A program made the position numbers and the translations under genes. A DNA stretch of 6,846 nt from Thermoactinomycetaceae bacterium (lineage in GTDB: Bacteria; Bacillota; Bacilli; Thermoactinomycetales; Thermoactinomycetaceae), in NCBI GenBank assembly GCA_025449475.1, contig JANWJM010000136.1, positions 1 to 6,846 on the forward strand, in the 5' to 3' direction. This document shows, in pieces, positions 1 to 5,981 of the stretch. Within the stretch, counting starts at the first letter, position 1. Every line of letters starts with the position of its first letter. The notes under the pieces were generated by a model. The model was not told the origin of the DNA. It saw only the letters and a list, made by a program, of their open reading frames with translations, and did no database searches.

Positions 1-1002
1 CAGGACAAGATCGAGATAGGATTCACGATCATATTTGCGCGCCATCGATTTTAAAATCTGACTACTTCCGGATTGTACCGGCAAATGAATATGTTCCACA
101 AGGTTCCCTCTTTTGGCCAACACCTCTATCAATCGATCATCAAAATCTCGGGGATGACTCGTTGTAAAACGAACACGCGGAATTCCAATCTTCCTTACAT
201 CATCCATCAGATCGGCAAACCGATAATCGATGTCCGTAAAATCTTTCCCATAGGCATTCACATTTTGACCTAACAGAGTCACTTCTTGATATCCTTGACG
301 TGCCAAATTTCGAATCTCTTGCAATACATCTTCGGGGCGACGGCTCCGCTCCTTGCCACGAGTATAGGGGACGATGCAATAGGTACAAAACTTATCGCAA
401 CCGTACATAATGTTTACCCAAGCGCGCAAACCATCTTGTCGAACTTTGGGCATATTCTCGACTACATCTCCCTCTTTTGACCAAACCTCTACAACCATCT
501 CTTTGCTAAACAATGCATTTTGCAACAAGTAAGGGAGACGATGAATATTATGCGTTCCAAAGATCAAATCCACATGTTGGTAGCTTTGTAAAATTCGATT
601 TACCACCGATTCTTCTTGGGACATACAGCCACAAACACCCAAAATTAGTTCCGGTTTTTCAACTTTTAGCTGTTTCAGTCTGCCCAAACCACCAAACACT
701 TTATCCTCAGCATTCTCACGAATGGCGCACGTATTTAGCAAAATAATATCTGCTTCTGACTCTTCCACCGTCGCGGTATAACCCATCTCCTCTAAGATTC
801 CGGCGATGGTCTCACTATCATGCTCATTCATTTGACAACCATACGTTAGTATCAGATAACGTCTACCGTGCCCAATCGTCTTTAGCTCTTCCGGTAGGGG
901 ATCAAACTGAAGAACTTGAACCTCTTCTTTCCCACGTTTTTTGGCTGATCTTAGGTTGGGAGTCATAAAATATTTGCTGTAATCCTTCTCCCCTTTATTC
1001 AT
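1..1002 (-). CDS. miaB: tRNA-2-methylthio-N6-dimethylallyladenosine synthase MiaB (N-terminal 334 residues, partial)
   Basis: MiaB is a cytoplasmic radical SAM methylthiotransferase that adds a methylthio group to i6A37 of tRNAs reading UNN codons. The reading frame is open to the left edge, so the C-terminal part (rest of the radical SAM barrel and the TRAM domain, roughly a third of the protein) lies outside. The N-terminal domain carries the three auxiliary-cluster cysteines in YGCQMN (C56), NTCAIRE (C92) and CGCMSQ (C126). The radical SAM cluster motif is CDKFCTYC (C202, C206, C209), followed by VPYTRGKERSR, LLGQNVNAYG and SHPRDF, all typical of MiaB. Three in-frame ATGs lie at 1011, 1005 and 1002. 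The AAAGG at 1012-1016 abuts the first, so 1005 or 1002 (spacing about 6-9 nt) is the likely start; I use 1002. The first 45 or so residues are a polar extension as seen in Bacillales MiaB. A clear promoter lies at 1082-1110. Confidence 0.96.
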   Translation of the reverse strand, partial: MNKGEKDYSKYFMTPNLRSAKKRGKEEVQVLQFDPLPEELKTIGHGRRYLILTYGCQMNEHDSETIAGILEEMGYTATVEESEADIILLNTCAIRENAEDKVFGGLGRLKQLKVEKPELILGVCGCMSQEESVVNRILQSYQHVDLIFGTHNIHRLPYLLQNALFSKEMVVEVWSKEGDVVENMPKVRQDGLRAWVNIMYGCDKFCTYCIVPYTRGKERSRRPEDVLQEIRNLARQGYQEVTLLGQNVNAYGKDFTDIDYRFADLMDDVRKIGIPRVRFTTSHPRDFDDRLIEVLAKRGNLVEHIHLPVQSGSSQILKSMARKYDRESYLDLVL

Positions 1003-1081
1003 CATCCTCATCCTTTCTAGCTTTTTATTGATCTATATCAATCACGAGATCCTTTTGTTGTCAATGCTTTGCAACTTTAAG

Positions 1082-1110
1082 ATTATACCCTATTTGTTGG
1101 CATAGGTCAA
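1082..1110 (-). promoter_or_regulatory. sigma-A type promoter for miaB
   Basis: On the minus strand there is a -35 box TTGACC (1110-1105), a 17-nt spacer and a perfect -10 box TATAAT (1087-1082). Five of six and six of six bases match the vegetative consensus at the ideal spacing. Transcription would start near 1075 and give a leader of about 70 nt before miaB. The leader holds a small hairpin, ATTGAT-4 nt-ATCAAT at 1027-1042, with no T-tract. With the terminator at 1150-1189 just upstream, miaB appears to be transcribed independently of the genes before it. Confidence 0.85.
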
Positions 1111-1149
1111 AGTTTGTTTGTGTAGCAAACTAGTTTAAAATTTAAATAG

Positions 1150-1189
1150 AAAAATTAATGTTCGAATTCTTTACGGAATCCGAACATTA
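1150..1189 (-). terminator. intrinsic terminator after the orphan gene
   Basis: Two 14-nt arms (1156-1169 and 1176-1189) surround a 6-nt loop and pair fully in the minus-strand RNA, with one G-U wobble. They are followed by A then five T (1155-1150). The structure begins 7 nt after the TAG stop at 1197-1199. In the plus-strand RNA the same position is an A-C mismatch, so the hairpin is best suited to the minus strand, although T residues also follow it on the plus strand. It separates the orphan gene from the miaB promoter. Confidence 0.85.
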
Positions 1190-1196
1190 TTTTTAG

Positions 1197-1724
1197 CTAG
1201 TCAACAAATCTTGCGATGCATTTCTCGCACTTCTCTTCATGGTCCACGCGAAGCCACTGCTCACCATTTCTCCCGAACACGGTCACGATGAGCCTGACAC
1301 CCTGATTCTCGATCTGCCATTTTCCTGGCTCGACGTGCGTGATAAAGAAGTTGTCCAACTCCTCCCTAGTTTCGTTGACCTGAATGTCTAGGAGCTTCTC
1401 ATAATTGAGAAAGACATCCCGACCATAGATTTTAGTGCCGACATTGATGGCACTAACGGGGTCAGTGGGAACCTTGATGGCGAGCGACTTGGCGAATACC
1501 ACGCCATGAAGCTCCTGCAGAAAGATGGTATTCGCGTGAACGAATCCATCGACGAAGCCTTTGCAAATTACTCTATTGCCGACCACCGCTCCCTTGGAGT
1601 AGACTGCGCCTAGAACTCTCACGACGTTTCCGTTGACCAGTCCGAATTCGACATCGCCCCTGATCTCAAGGCTCTCAGCAACGCAAACACCGTCGATGTC
1701 TTCCCAGATGACCGTATAATCCAT
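1197..1724 (-). CDS. hypothetical protein, 175 aa, beta-solenoid-like N-terminal half and CxxC tail
   Basis: I do not recognise this protein. It is supported as a gene by a good ribosome binding site (AAGGA at 1731-1735, 6 nt before the ATG), an intrinsic terminator right after its stop, and a full-length open frame in an otherwise AT-rich gap. Residues about 17-85 show regular alternation of V/I/L with Gly turns and loosely repeated units, such as GAVYSKGAVVGNRVICKG then GFVDGFVHANTIFLQE then LHGVVFAKSLAIKV. This pattern recalls a short right-handed beta-helix, as in bactofilins, but the match is by eye only. The C-terminal half is mixed and charged and ends in CEKC (C166, C169) nine residues from the end, a possible metal-binding or redox pair. 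There is no signal peptide or membrane segment, so it is probably cytosolic. Sampled 60-base lines of the gene are about 50-55% G+C, above most neighbours, which suggests later acquisition between kbl and miaB. Confidence 0.75.
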   Translation of the reverse strand: MDYTVIWEDIDGVCVAESLEIRGDVEFGLVNGNVVRVLGAVYSKGAVVGNRVICKGFVDGFVHANTIFLQELHGVVFAKSLAIKVPTDPVSAINVGTKIYGRDVFLNYEKLLDIQVNETREELDNFFITHVEPGKWQIENQGVRLIVTVFGRNGEQWLRVDHEEKCEKCIARFVD

Positions 1725-1961
1725 CTTTTTTCCTTTTTTCGGAATCCAAAAAATGGTAGCTCATCCCATGGAGGGGAAGTTTGCTCCGCTCCTCAATAGG
1801 AACGTCATATTTTGTTTCAATCGAACCATACTATTTCATATAAGTCAACTACTTATATGTATTTGGTAAAATTCCATTAATTTTATATATACAAAATTTT
1901 TCTTGATTGATTACGTTTGTTATGCAAACTTGTTTATTTGATCATGACTACGACTTCTAGT
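1725..1961. other. AT-rich intergenic region between kbl and the orphan gene
   Basis: This 237-nt gap is very AT-rich at 1800-1950 and contains no gene I can support. On the minus strand it holds a palindrome at 1837-1859, an imperfect hairpin at 1770-1792 (GGAGCGG paired with CCCCTCC, one mismatch, 9-nt loop) and the ribosome binding site of the orphan gene. No convincing GC-rich terminator follows the kbl stop at 1962-1964. Kbl transcripts may therefore run into the orphan gene, or end at a structure I cannot recognise. Confidence 0.6.
1837..1859. repeat. perfect inverted repeat, 9-bp arms, operator-like
   Basis: The arms CATATAAGT (1837-1845) and ACTTATATG (1851-1859) are exact reverse complements around a 5-nt centre. 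On the minus strand the centre and the adjoining arm spell TTGACT (1848-1843), a good -35-like hexamer pointing at the orphan gene. The best 17-nt-spaced -10 candidate is only TTCGAT, so the promoter itself is uncertain. An AT-rich palindrome lying on a promoter element is a typical layout for a dimeric repressor site, but the function is inferred. Confidence 0.45.
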
Positions 1962-3137
1962 TCAAATCAACGACAATTGACGTCCAACCTTTTCAAAGAC
2001 CTCCAAACAATATTCCAACTCCTCTTCTTTGTGTAAAGCAGTGACAATGGTACGAATTCTCGCTTTTCCTTTTGGAACCGTTGGATAAATAATCCCTTGT
2101 GCAAAAACCCCTTCTTTTTGAAGTTGATTCGAAAAACGGATCGCTAATGCATCATCCCGTACCATTACCGGGGTAATCGGTGTCTGTGTATGACCAATAT
2201 CAAAGCCCAACTGTACCAGACCGGATTGAAACATTTTTGTATTCCTCCACAATTTCTCCATCCATACGGATTCCGTTTGCAAAATATGGAGAGCCGCTTG
2301 GCATGCTGCGACCACGGCTGGAGGATGAGAAGTGCTGAATAAAAAGGGGCGTGCCTGATGGACCAAATAGTCACATAGCACTTTACTTCCTGCCACATAT
2401 CCTCCTAATACCCCGAACGCTTTGGATAACGTACCTACTTGGATCTGAACCTTTCCATGTAAATCAAAATGGTCAACAGAACCACGACCTGATCTTCCTA
2501 ACACACCACTGGCATGCGCATCATCGACCATCACCAACGCTTGGTATCTCTCGCATAACTCCACAATTTCAGGCAATCGAGCAATATCGCCATCCATACT
2601 AAACACTCCATCTGTCACCACCAGCTTGACACGAGCAGATTGGGATTTTTTTAGTGCACGCTCCAAATCATCCATATCGGAATGATCATAAATGATCCGC
2701 TTTGCTTTCGTCAGCCGAATCCCGTCTATTATACTCGCATGATTCAATTCATCACTGATCACCACATCCTCTTCACTGAGAATAGAGGAGAGAACACCAA
2801 CATTTGCTGTAAAGCCTGATTGAAACACCAGTGTTGCTTCCGTCTGTTTAAATTCCGCTAATCTTTCCTCAAACTCTTGATGCAGCGAGAACGTTCCAGC
2901 AATCGTCCGCACAGAGCCTGTTCCCACGCCCCACTGTTGAATCGCCTTGATTGCTTCCTGCACACAGTAAGGATGAGTCGTTAAACCGAGGTAGTTGTTA
3001 GAGGATAGCTGAATCATCTCTTTTCCATCGATCTTCACCTTCGCCCCTTGAGCCGACTCCAGATCGATCAAGGGGCGATACGTACCGGATTGTTTCCATT
3101 TTTCTATCGTTTGGTCTAAAAATTCGAAATTACTCAT
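1962..3137 (-). CDS. kbl: glycine C-acetyltransferase (2-amino-3-ketobutyrate CoA ligase)
   Basis: Kbl is a cytosolic PLP enzyme of the alpha-oxoamine synthase family. It cleaves 2-amino-3-ketobutyrate with CoA to give glycine and acetyl-CoA, the second step of threonine degradation. Its 391 residues match the usual length (about 390-400). Family motifs are present in order: SSNNYLGL (45-52), GTGSVRTIAGT (72-82), the cofactor-stacking region ELNHASIIDG (H133), VDDAHASGVLG (D205, H208) and TLSKAFG with the Schiff-base lysine at K239. The start has an AAAGGA site at 3148-3153, 10 nt upstream, which overlaps the tdh stop codon, so the two genes are cotranscribed and probably translationally coupled. 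The related 8-amino-7-oxononanoate synthase (BioF) is the main alternative, but direct linkage to tdh and the absence of other biotin genes favour Kbl. Confidence 0.95.
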   Translation of the reverse strand: MSNFEFLDQTIEKWKQSGTYRPLIDLESAQGAKVKIDGKEMIQLSSNNYLGLTTHPYCVQEAIKAIQQWGVGTGSVRTIAGTFSLHQEFEERLAEFKQTEATLVFQSGFTANVGVLSSILSEEDVVISDELNHASIIDGIRLTKAKRIIYDHSDMDDLERALKKSQSARVKLVVTDGVFSMDGDIARLPEIVELCERYQALVMVDDAHASGVLGRSGRGSVDHFDLHGKVQIQVGTLSKAFGVLGGYVAGSKVLCDYLVHQARPFLFSTSHPPAVVAACQAALHILQTESVWMEKLWRNTKMFQSGLVQLGFDIGHTQTPITPVMVRDDALAIRFSNQLQKEGVFAQGIIYPTVPKGKARIRTIVTALHKEEELEYCLEVFEKVGRQLSLI

Positions 3138-3152
3138 TGTATCTACATCCTT

Positions 3153-4235
3153 TCATCCATTCATGCAAAATACTACTTTTCCACATCGTCCTTCCTGCAT
3201 CAATGCAAATCCTTTTTCGAAATCACTCAGTGGAAAACGGTGCGTAATCAATGGGCTTACATCGACTCGTCCTGACTCCAACAATCCAGCAGTCTGTTCC
3301 CAAGTTTGAAACATTTTCCGCCCTGTAATCCCATAAACCGTCACACCTTTAAAAATTAAATCATCGGTAACATTTAAAGAAACGGGTCTCGCTGGTAATC
3401 CCAGCAATGAAATCCTGCCCCCGTTCGCACAGATGGCAAAAGCTTGCTCGACCGCTACCGGGTGACCCGACATCTCCAAAACAACATCGATCCCTTTTCC
3501 CTTTGTGATTTCCTCTACTCGTAGAATTGGATCCTCTCGATCCGAACGAATAAACTCTGTTGCACCCATCCGCTCAGCCAAACGAAGTCGATACGGGTTT
3601 AAATCCAGTGCAATAATTTGTAAAGCTCCTGCTGCCTTTGCGACTGCGATCGCCATCAAACCAATGGGTCCACAACCGACCACAGCCACTTGTTTGCCCA
3701 CAATCGGCCCAGCTAACACAGCGTGAACTGCATTCCCCATGGGCTCCATCAACGTTGCCACTTCAAAAGGAAGTTTGTTATGATTCTTCCATACATTTTG
3801 AGCAGGCATAGCCACATATTCCGCAAAACAACCATCGCGATCGACACCGATAATCTCTGTCCGATAACAAATATGAAACTCCCCACGTAAGCAGGCTGAA
3901 CATTCTCCGCATACAATGTGAGTCTCACAGGAAACCTGATCCCCTTCACCTACATTCGTCACCTTTTCACCCACTTCCACAACCACTCCGCTCATCTCAT
4001 GTCCAAAGATATAGGGAGGGTGAACACGCTTGGATGCCCATTCGTCCCACTGATAGATATGTAAATCCGTCCCACAAATACTAGCCGCTTTCACCTCAAT
4101 CAATACCTCATGGGGTTGAATCGACGGGATGGAAACCTGCCGCATCTTTGCACCTTTTTTCCGATCTTCCTTGACCAGTGCATCCATTTTTCCACTCAAA
4201 CTATCCACTTCCTCTGGGGATGTAATCGTTTTCAT
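3153..4235 (-). CDS. tdh: L-threonine 3-dehydrogenase
   Basis: Tdh is a zinc-dependent, NAD-linked medium-chain dehydrogenase that oxidises L-threonine to 2-amino-3-ketobutyrate, the substrate of the next gene's product. In the 360-residue form, the catalytic zinc region shows C54 (SICGTD) and H79-E80 (FGHE). The structural zinc loop is C109, C112, C115, C123. E164 lies in MEPMGNAVH, and the Rossmann loop is GCGPIG (187-192) with D211 at the end of the second strand, fitting NAD. ITGRKMFQTWEQ (303-314) is characteristic of Tdh. The family is usually about 347 residues and begins near SGKM, so this ATG adds some 12 unconserved residues and has no visible ribosome binding site. TTG at 4199 (AGAGG 11 nt upstream) or ATG at 4187 may be the true start. 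I give the longest ATG form. The gene ends 15 nt before kbl. Confidence 0.95.
   Translation of the reverse strand: MKTITSPEEVDSLSGKMDALVKEDRKKGAKMRQVSIPSIQPHEVLIEVKAASICGTDLHIYQWDEWASKRVHPPYIFGHEMSGVVVEVGEKVTNVGEGDQVSCETHIVCGECSACLRGEFHICYRTEIIGVDRDGCFAEYVAMPAQNVWKNHNKLPFEVATLMEPMGNAVHAVLAGPIVGKQVAVVGCGPIGLMAIAVAKAAGALQIIALDLNPYRLRLAERMGATEFIRSDREDPILRVEEITKGKGIDVVLEMSGHPVAVEQAFAICANGGRISLLGLPARPVSLNVTDDLIFKGVTVYGITGRKMFQTWEQTAGLLESGRVDVSPLITHRFPLSDFEKGFALMQEGRCGKVVFCMNG
4211..4215 (-). promoter_or_regulatory. candidate ribosome binding site for a shorter tdh start
   Basis: AGAGG on the minus strand lies 11 nt before an in-frame TTG (4199-4197) and 23 nt before the ATG at 4187. The upstream ATG at 4235 is preceded only by an AT-rich stretch without a purine-rich site. 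Starting at the TTG would give a 348-residue protein, close to the usual Tdh length. The spacing is slightly long, so this remains a suggestion. Confidence 0.4.
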
Positions 4236-4252
4236 TTAGGATATGCGATCCC

Positions 4253-4299
4253 AAAAAAAATAATCGTGGAAGCGCCTTTTTACATCAGCAATTCCACGA
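4253..4299 (-). terminator. intrinsic terminator after the MBL-fold gene, just before tdh
   Basis: In the minus-strand RNA, an 8-bp perfect stem (arms at 4292-4299 and 4264-4271, TCGTGGAA with TTCCACGA) closes a 20-nt loop. TTA and eight T follow at 4263-4253. The hairpin begins 4 nt after the hydrolase stop codon, and its T-tract ends only 17 nt before the upstream tdh ATG. It should stop most transcription from the hydrolase gene, or act as an attenuator in the tdh leader. The long loop may make it less than fully efficient. Confidence 0.8.
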
Positions 4300-4303
4300 C
4301 ATA

Positions 4304-5059
4304 TCATCCATTTCTTTTACCTATTTCAATCGTCAATCCCTTCCGCGCTACCATACAATTCCCTGAATACCTCTCTTGGGCCTCCCGAACGACTTGACGA
4401 TAATCATATGTTGGAAAGAAATGGGTTAATAACAAACTTTTCGCCTTCATCGCCTCAGCGATTTCACCGGCTTGTCTTGCTGAGAGATGACCCGTGGGAT
4501 GAGAGGGGAGATTCTCATTTAAAAATGTCGCTTCCAATATCACCAAATCATGCTCAACCCCCATCTGTTCCCAACGTGTATCGGGTCCTGAATCAGCACC
4601 ATAGAGAATCGTCGATTTCCCGTCGCTAATCTTCATCGCAAAACAGGGGATAGAATGATCGGTTCGATAACAGGTTATAGTCAGATCCTCCCCCAGATCA
4701 ATCGTTCTCCCCTCTCTCAACACCTGTACCTTCACCAGTGGTTTCGCCTGAATCGCCTGAAACCATTGCCGCGGTTGATTAGGCATCCAAATCGGTAGCG
4801 ATCTAAAATCCTTTTGATTCCGCTGTGCAATCAAAAGTGCATGTTGCAACACCCAAATATCTGAAAAGTGATCCGCATGAAGATGAGACAATATGACTGC
4901 ATCCAGAGCATCAGCAGGCATCCTCTTGGCAAGCTGAGCAAGCACTCCACTCCCACAATCGATCAATATCTTCTTCTCTTTCGCCTCCAGCAAATAACCA
5001 GGTGTCGCTCCATCTGCTCCTGGAAAAGGAGACTGGAAGCCAAGTACTGTCCATTTCAT
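4304..5059 (-). CDS. MBL-fold metallo-hydrolase, YhfI/RNase Z-like
   Basis: This 251-residue cytosolic protein has the metallo-beta-lactamase fold and a full two-metal site. The signature SHLHADH gives H59, H61, D63 and H64. H135 (TDHSIPCFAMKI), D156 (LYGADSG), H191 (TGHLSARQAGEIA) and H213 (LLTHFFP) are the later ligand positions. The overall pattern, with an N-terminal LGFQSPFPGADGATPGYLLE stretch, resembles Bacillus YhfI and other short RNase Z-related hydrolases of unknown substrate. It lacks the long exosite arm of true tRNase Z, so a role in tRNA 3' processing is not supported. A phosphodiesterase or similar hydrolase is possible. The ATG has an AAGGAG site at 5070-5075 at 10-nt spacing. 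The gene is bracketed by two terminators, which sets it apart from the metabolic genes on both sides. Confidence 0.9.
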   Translation of the reverse strand: MKWTVLGFQSPFPGADGATPGYLLEAKEKKILIDCGSGVLAQLAKRMPADALDAVILSHLHADHFSDIWVLQHALLIAQRNQKDFRSLPIWMPNQPRQWFQAIQAKPLVKVQVLREGRTIDLGEDLTITCYRTDHSIPCFAMKISDGKSTILYGADSGPDTRWEQMGVEHDLVILEATFLNENLPSHPTGHLSARQAGEIAEAMKAKSLLLTHFFPTYDYRQVVREAQERYSGNCMVARKGLTIEIGKRNG

Positions 5060-5080
5060 CGATCAATCTCTCCTTCGAAA

Positions 5081-5112
5081 GATAAAAACCACTCCAGCGA
5101 GTGGTTTTTATC
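5081..5112 (-). terminator. intrinsic terminator after korB
   Basis: Two perfectly complementary 14-nt arms (5081-5094 and 5099-5112) enclose a 4-nt loop. The core is CCACTC paired with GAGTGG, flanked by an A-tract on one side and TTTTT on the other. It lies 2 nt after the korB stop (5115-5117). Because it is a perfect palindrome with A and T tracts, it can form on either strand, but only minus-strand genes are present here. The ribosome binding site of the next gene starts 5 nt beyond it. Confidence 0.9.
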
Positions 5113-5114
5113 GA

Positions 5115-5981
5115 TCAAGCAAACTCTGATACCAATTGGTTGAATTTCTCTCTAGATAATTGAAGATCTTGCTGAGCAAGAGGAACCTCTTTAAACCCTT
5201 TGACCATTTCTTCATATGACTTGCGCTCTTTATTTTGATAAATAATTCCCGTCACTAGTCCTTCATGTTCCATCAATTTCTGCATCGCCATTTGACGATC
5301 TGATGGATCATAGGAATCTTCTTGTTCAAGATTGGTCAGATTTTCTTTAAACCAGTCATAAGTATTGATCTTATTATAGGTCACACATGGGCTATAGACA
5401 TTGATCAAAGCAAAGCCTTTGTGCTTAATTCCTTCCTCGATCACACGTGTCAATTGTTTTAGATCACTCGATACGGATTGGGCAACAAAACCCGCCCCCA
5501 CAGTGAGAGCCATCTCCATCGGTGCGATCGCGGCTTCGATTGAACCATTGGGTGTACTTTTGGTTTTAAATCCAATTTGGCTCCGAGGGGAAGTTTGTCC
5601 TTTCGTCAAGCCATAGACCTGATTATCCATCACAATGTAAGTGATATCGACATTCCGTCTAATTGCATGGACAGTATGCCCCATTCCGATCGCAAATCCA
5701 TCGCCATCACCACCAGCTGCCACCACGGTTAAGTCACGATTCGCCAACTTTAGCCCTTGGGCAATGGGTAAGGCACGACCATGCACCCCGTGGAACCCAT
5801 ATGCATTGATATATCCGGAAATTCGTCCGGAACAACCAATCCCAGAGACCAACGCTACATCTTCAGGTTCCAATCCAAGATTGGCAAATGCACGCTGCAT
5901 GGCTGCAAGCACTGAAAAATCTCCACATCCTGGACACCAATTGGGTTTAACTTTATTTCGAAAATCTTTAAACGTTGCCAT
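5115..5981 (-). CDS. korB: 2-oxoacid:ferredoxin oxidoreductase, beta subunit
   Basis: KorB carries the thiamine diphosphate site and the [4Fe-4S] cluster of a two-subunit enzyme that oxidatively decarboxylates a 2-oxoacid (2-oxoglutarate or pyruvate) to its acyl-CoA and reduces ferredoxin. Using the ATG at 5981, the 288-residue protein begins MATFKDFRNKVKPNWCPGCG, the normal start for this family. Cluster ligands are C16, C19, C50 (GIGCSGR) and C199 (YSPC), matching the four-cysteine arrangement of archaeal and bacterial two-subunit enzymes. The ThDP/magnesium motif is GGDGDG (90-95) with N120 in MDNQVYGLTKGQTSP. An AAGGAG at 5992-5997, 10 nt upstream, decides this start; the longer frame to 6080 would read through korA and adds unrelated residues. 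The gene overlaps the end of korA by 14 nt, suggesting translational coupling. Substrate choice cannot be settled from this subunit. Confidence 0.95.
   Translation of the reverse strand: MATFKDFRNKVKPNWCPGCGDFSVLAAMQRAFANLGLEPEDVALVSGIGCSGRISGYINAYGFHGVHGRALPIAQGLKLANRDLTVVAAGGDGDGFAIGMGHTVHAIRRNVDITYIVMDNQVYGLTKGQTSPRSQIGFKTKSTPNGSIEAAIAPMEMALTVGAGFVAQSVSSDLKQLTRVIEEGIKHKGFALINVYSPCVTYNKINTYDWFKENLTNLEQEDSYDPSDRQMAMQKLMEHEGLVTGIIYQNKERKSYEEMVKGFKEVPLAQQDLQLSREKFNQLVSEFA

Noticed and set aside
1770..1792. Hairpin GGAGCGG/CCCCTCC before the orphan gene, considered as a terminator or riboswitch
   Set aside because: The stem has a central mismatch and no T-tract follows directly; no known riboswitch consensus is visible.
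1761..1808. 15-residue open frame upstream of the orphan gene (minus strand), possible leader peptide
   Set aside because: It starts with ATG and ends in TGA but has no ribosome binding site and no run of regulatory codons; such a short frame is expected by chance.
1864..1945. Possible kbl terminator in the AT-rich spacer, for example GTTTG/CAAAC near 1916-1930 or AATTTT/AAAATT near 1880-1902
   Set aside because: Stems are short or purely A/T and lack a T-tract in the right place, so no terminator can be supported.
4110..4397. 95-codon open frame on the plus strand
   Set aside because: It runs antisense across the tdh start, the terminator and the hydrolase end, without a ribosome binding site or recognisable motif.
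4304..5059. Annotation of the MBL-fold gene as ribonuclease Z (rnz)
   Set aside because: The protein is only 251 aa and lacks the exosite arm insertion of true RNase Z (about 300 aa); similarity to YhfI-type hydrolases is better.
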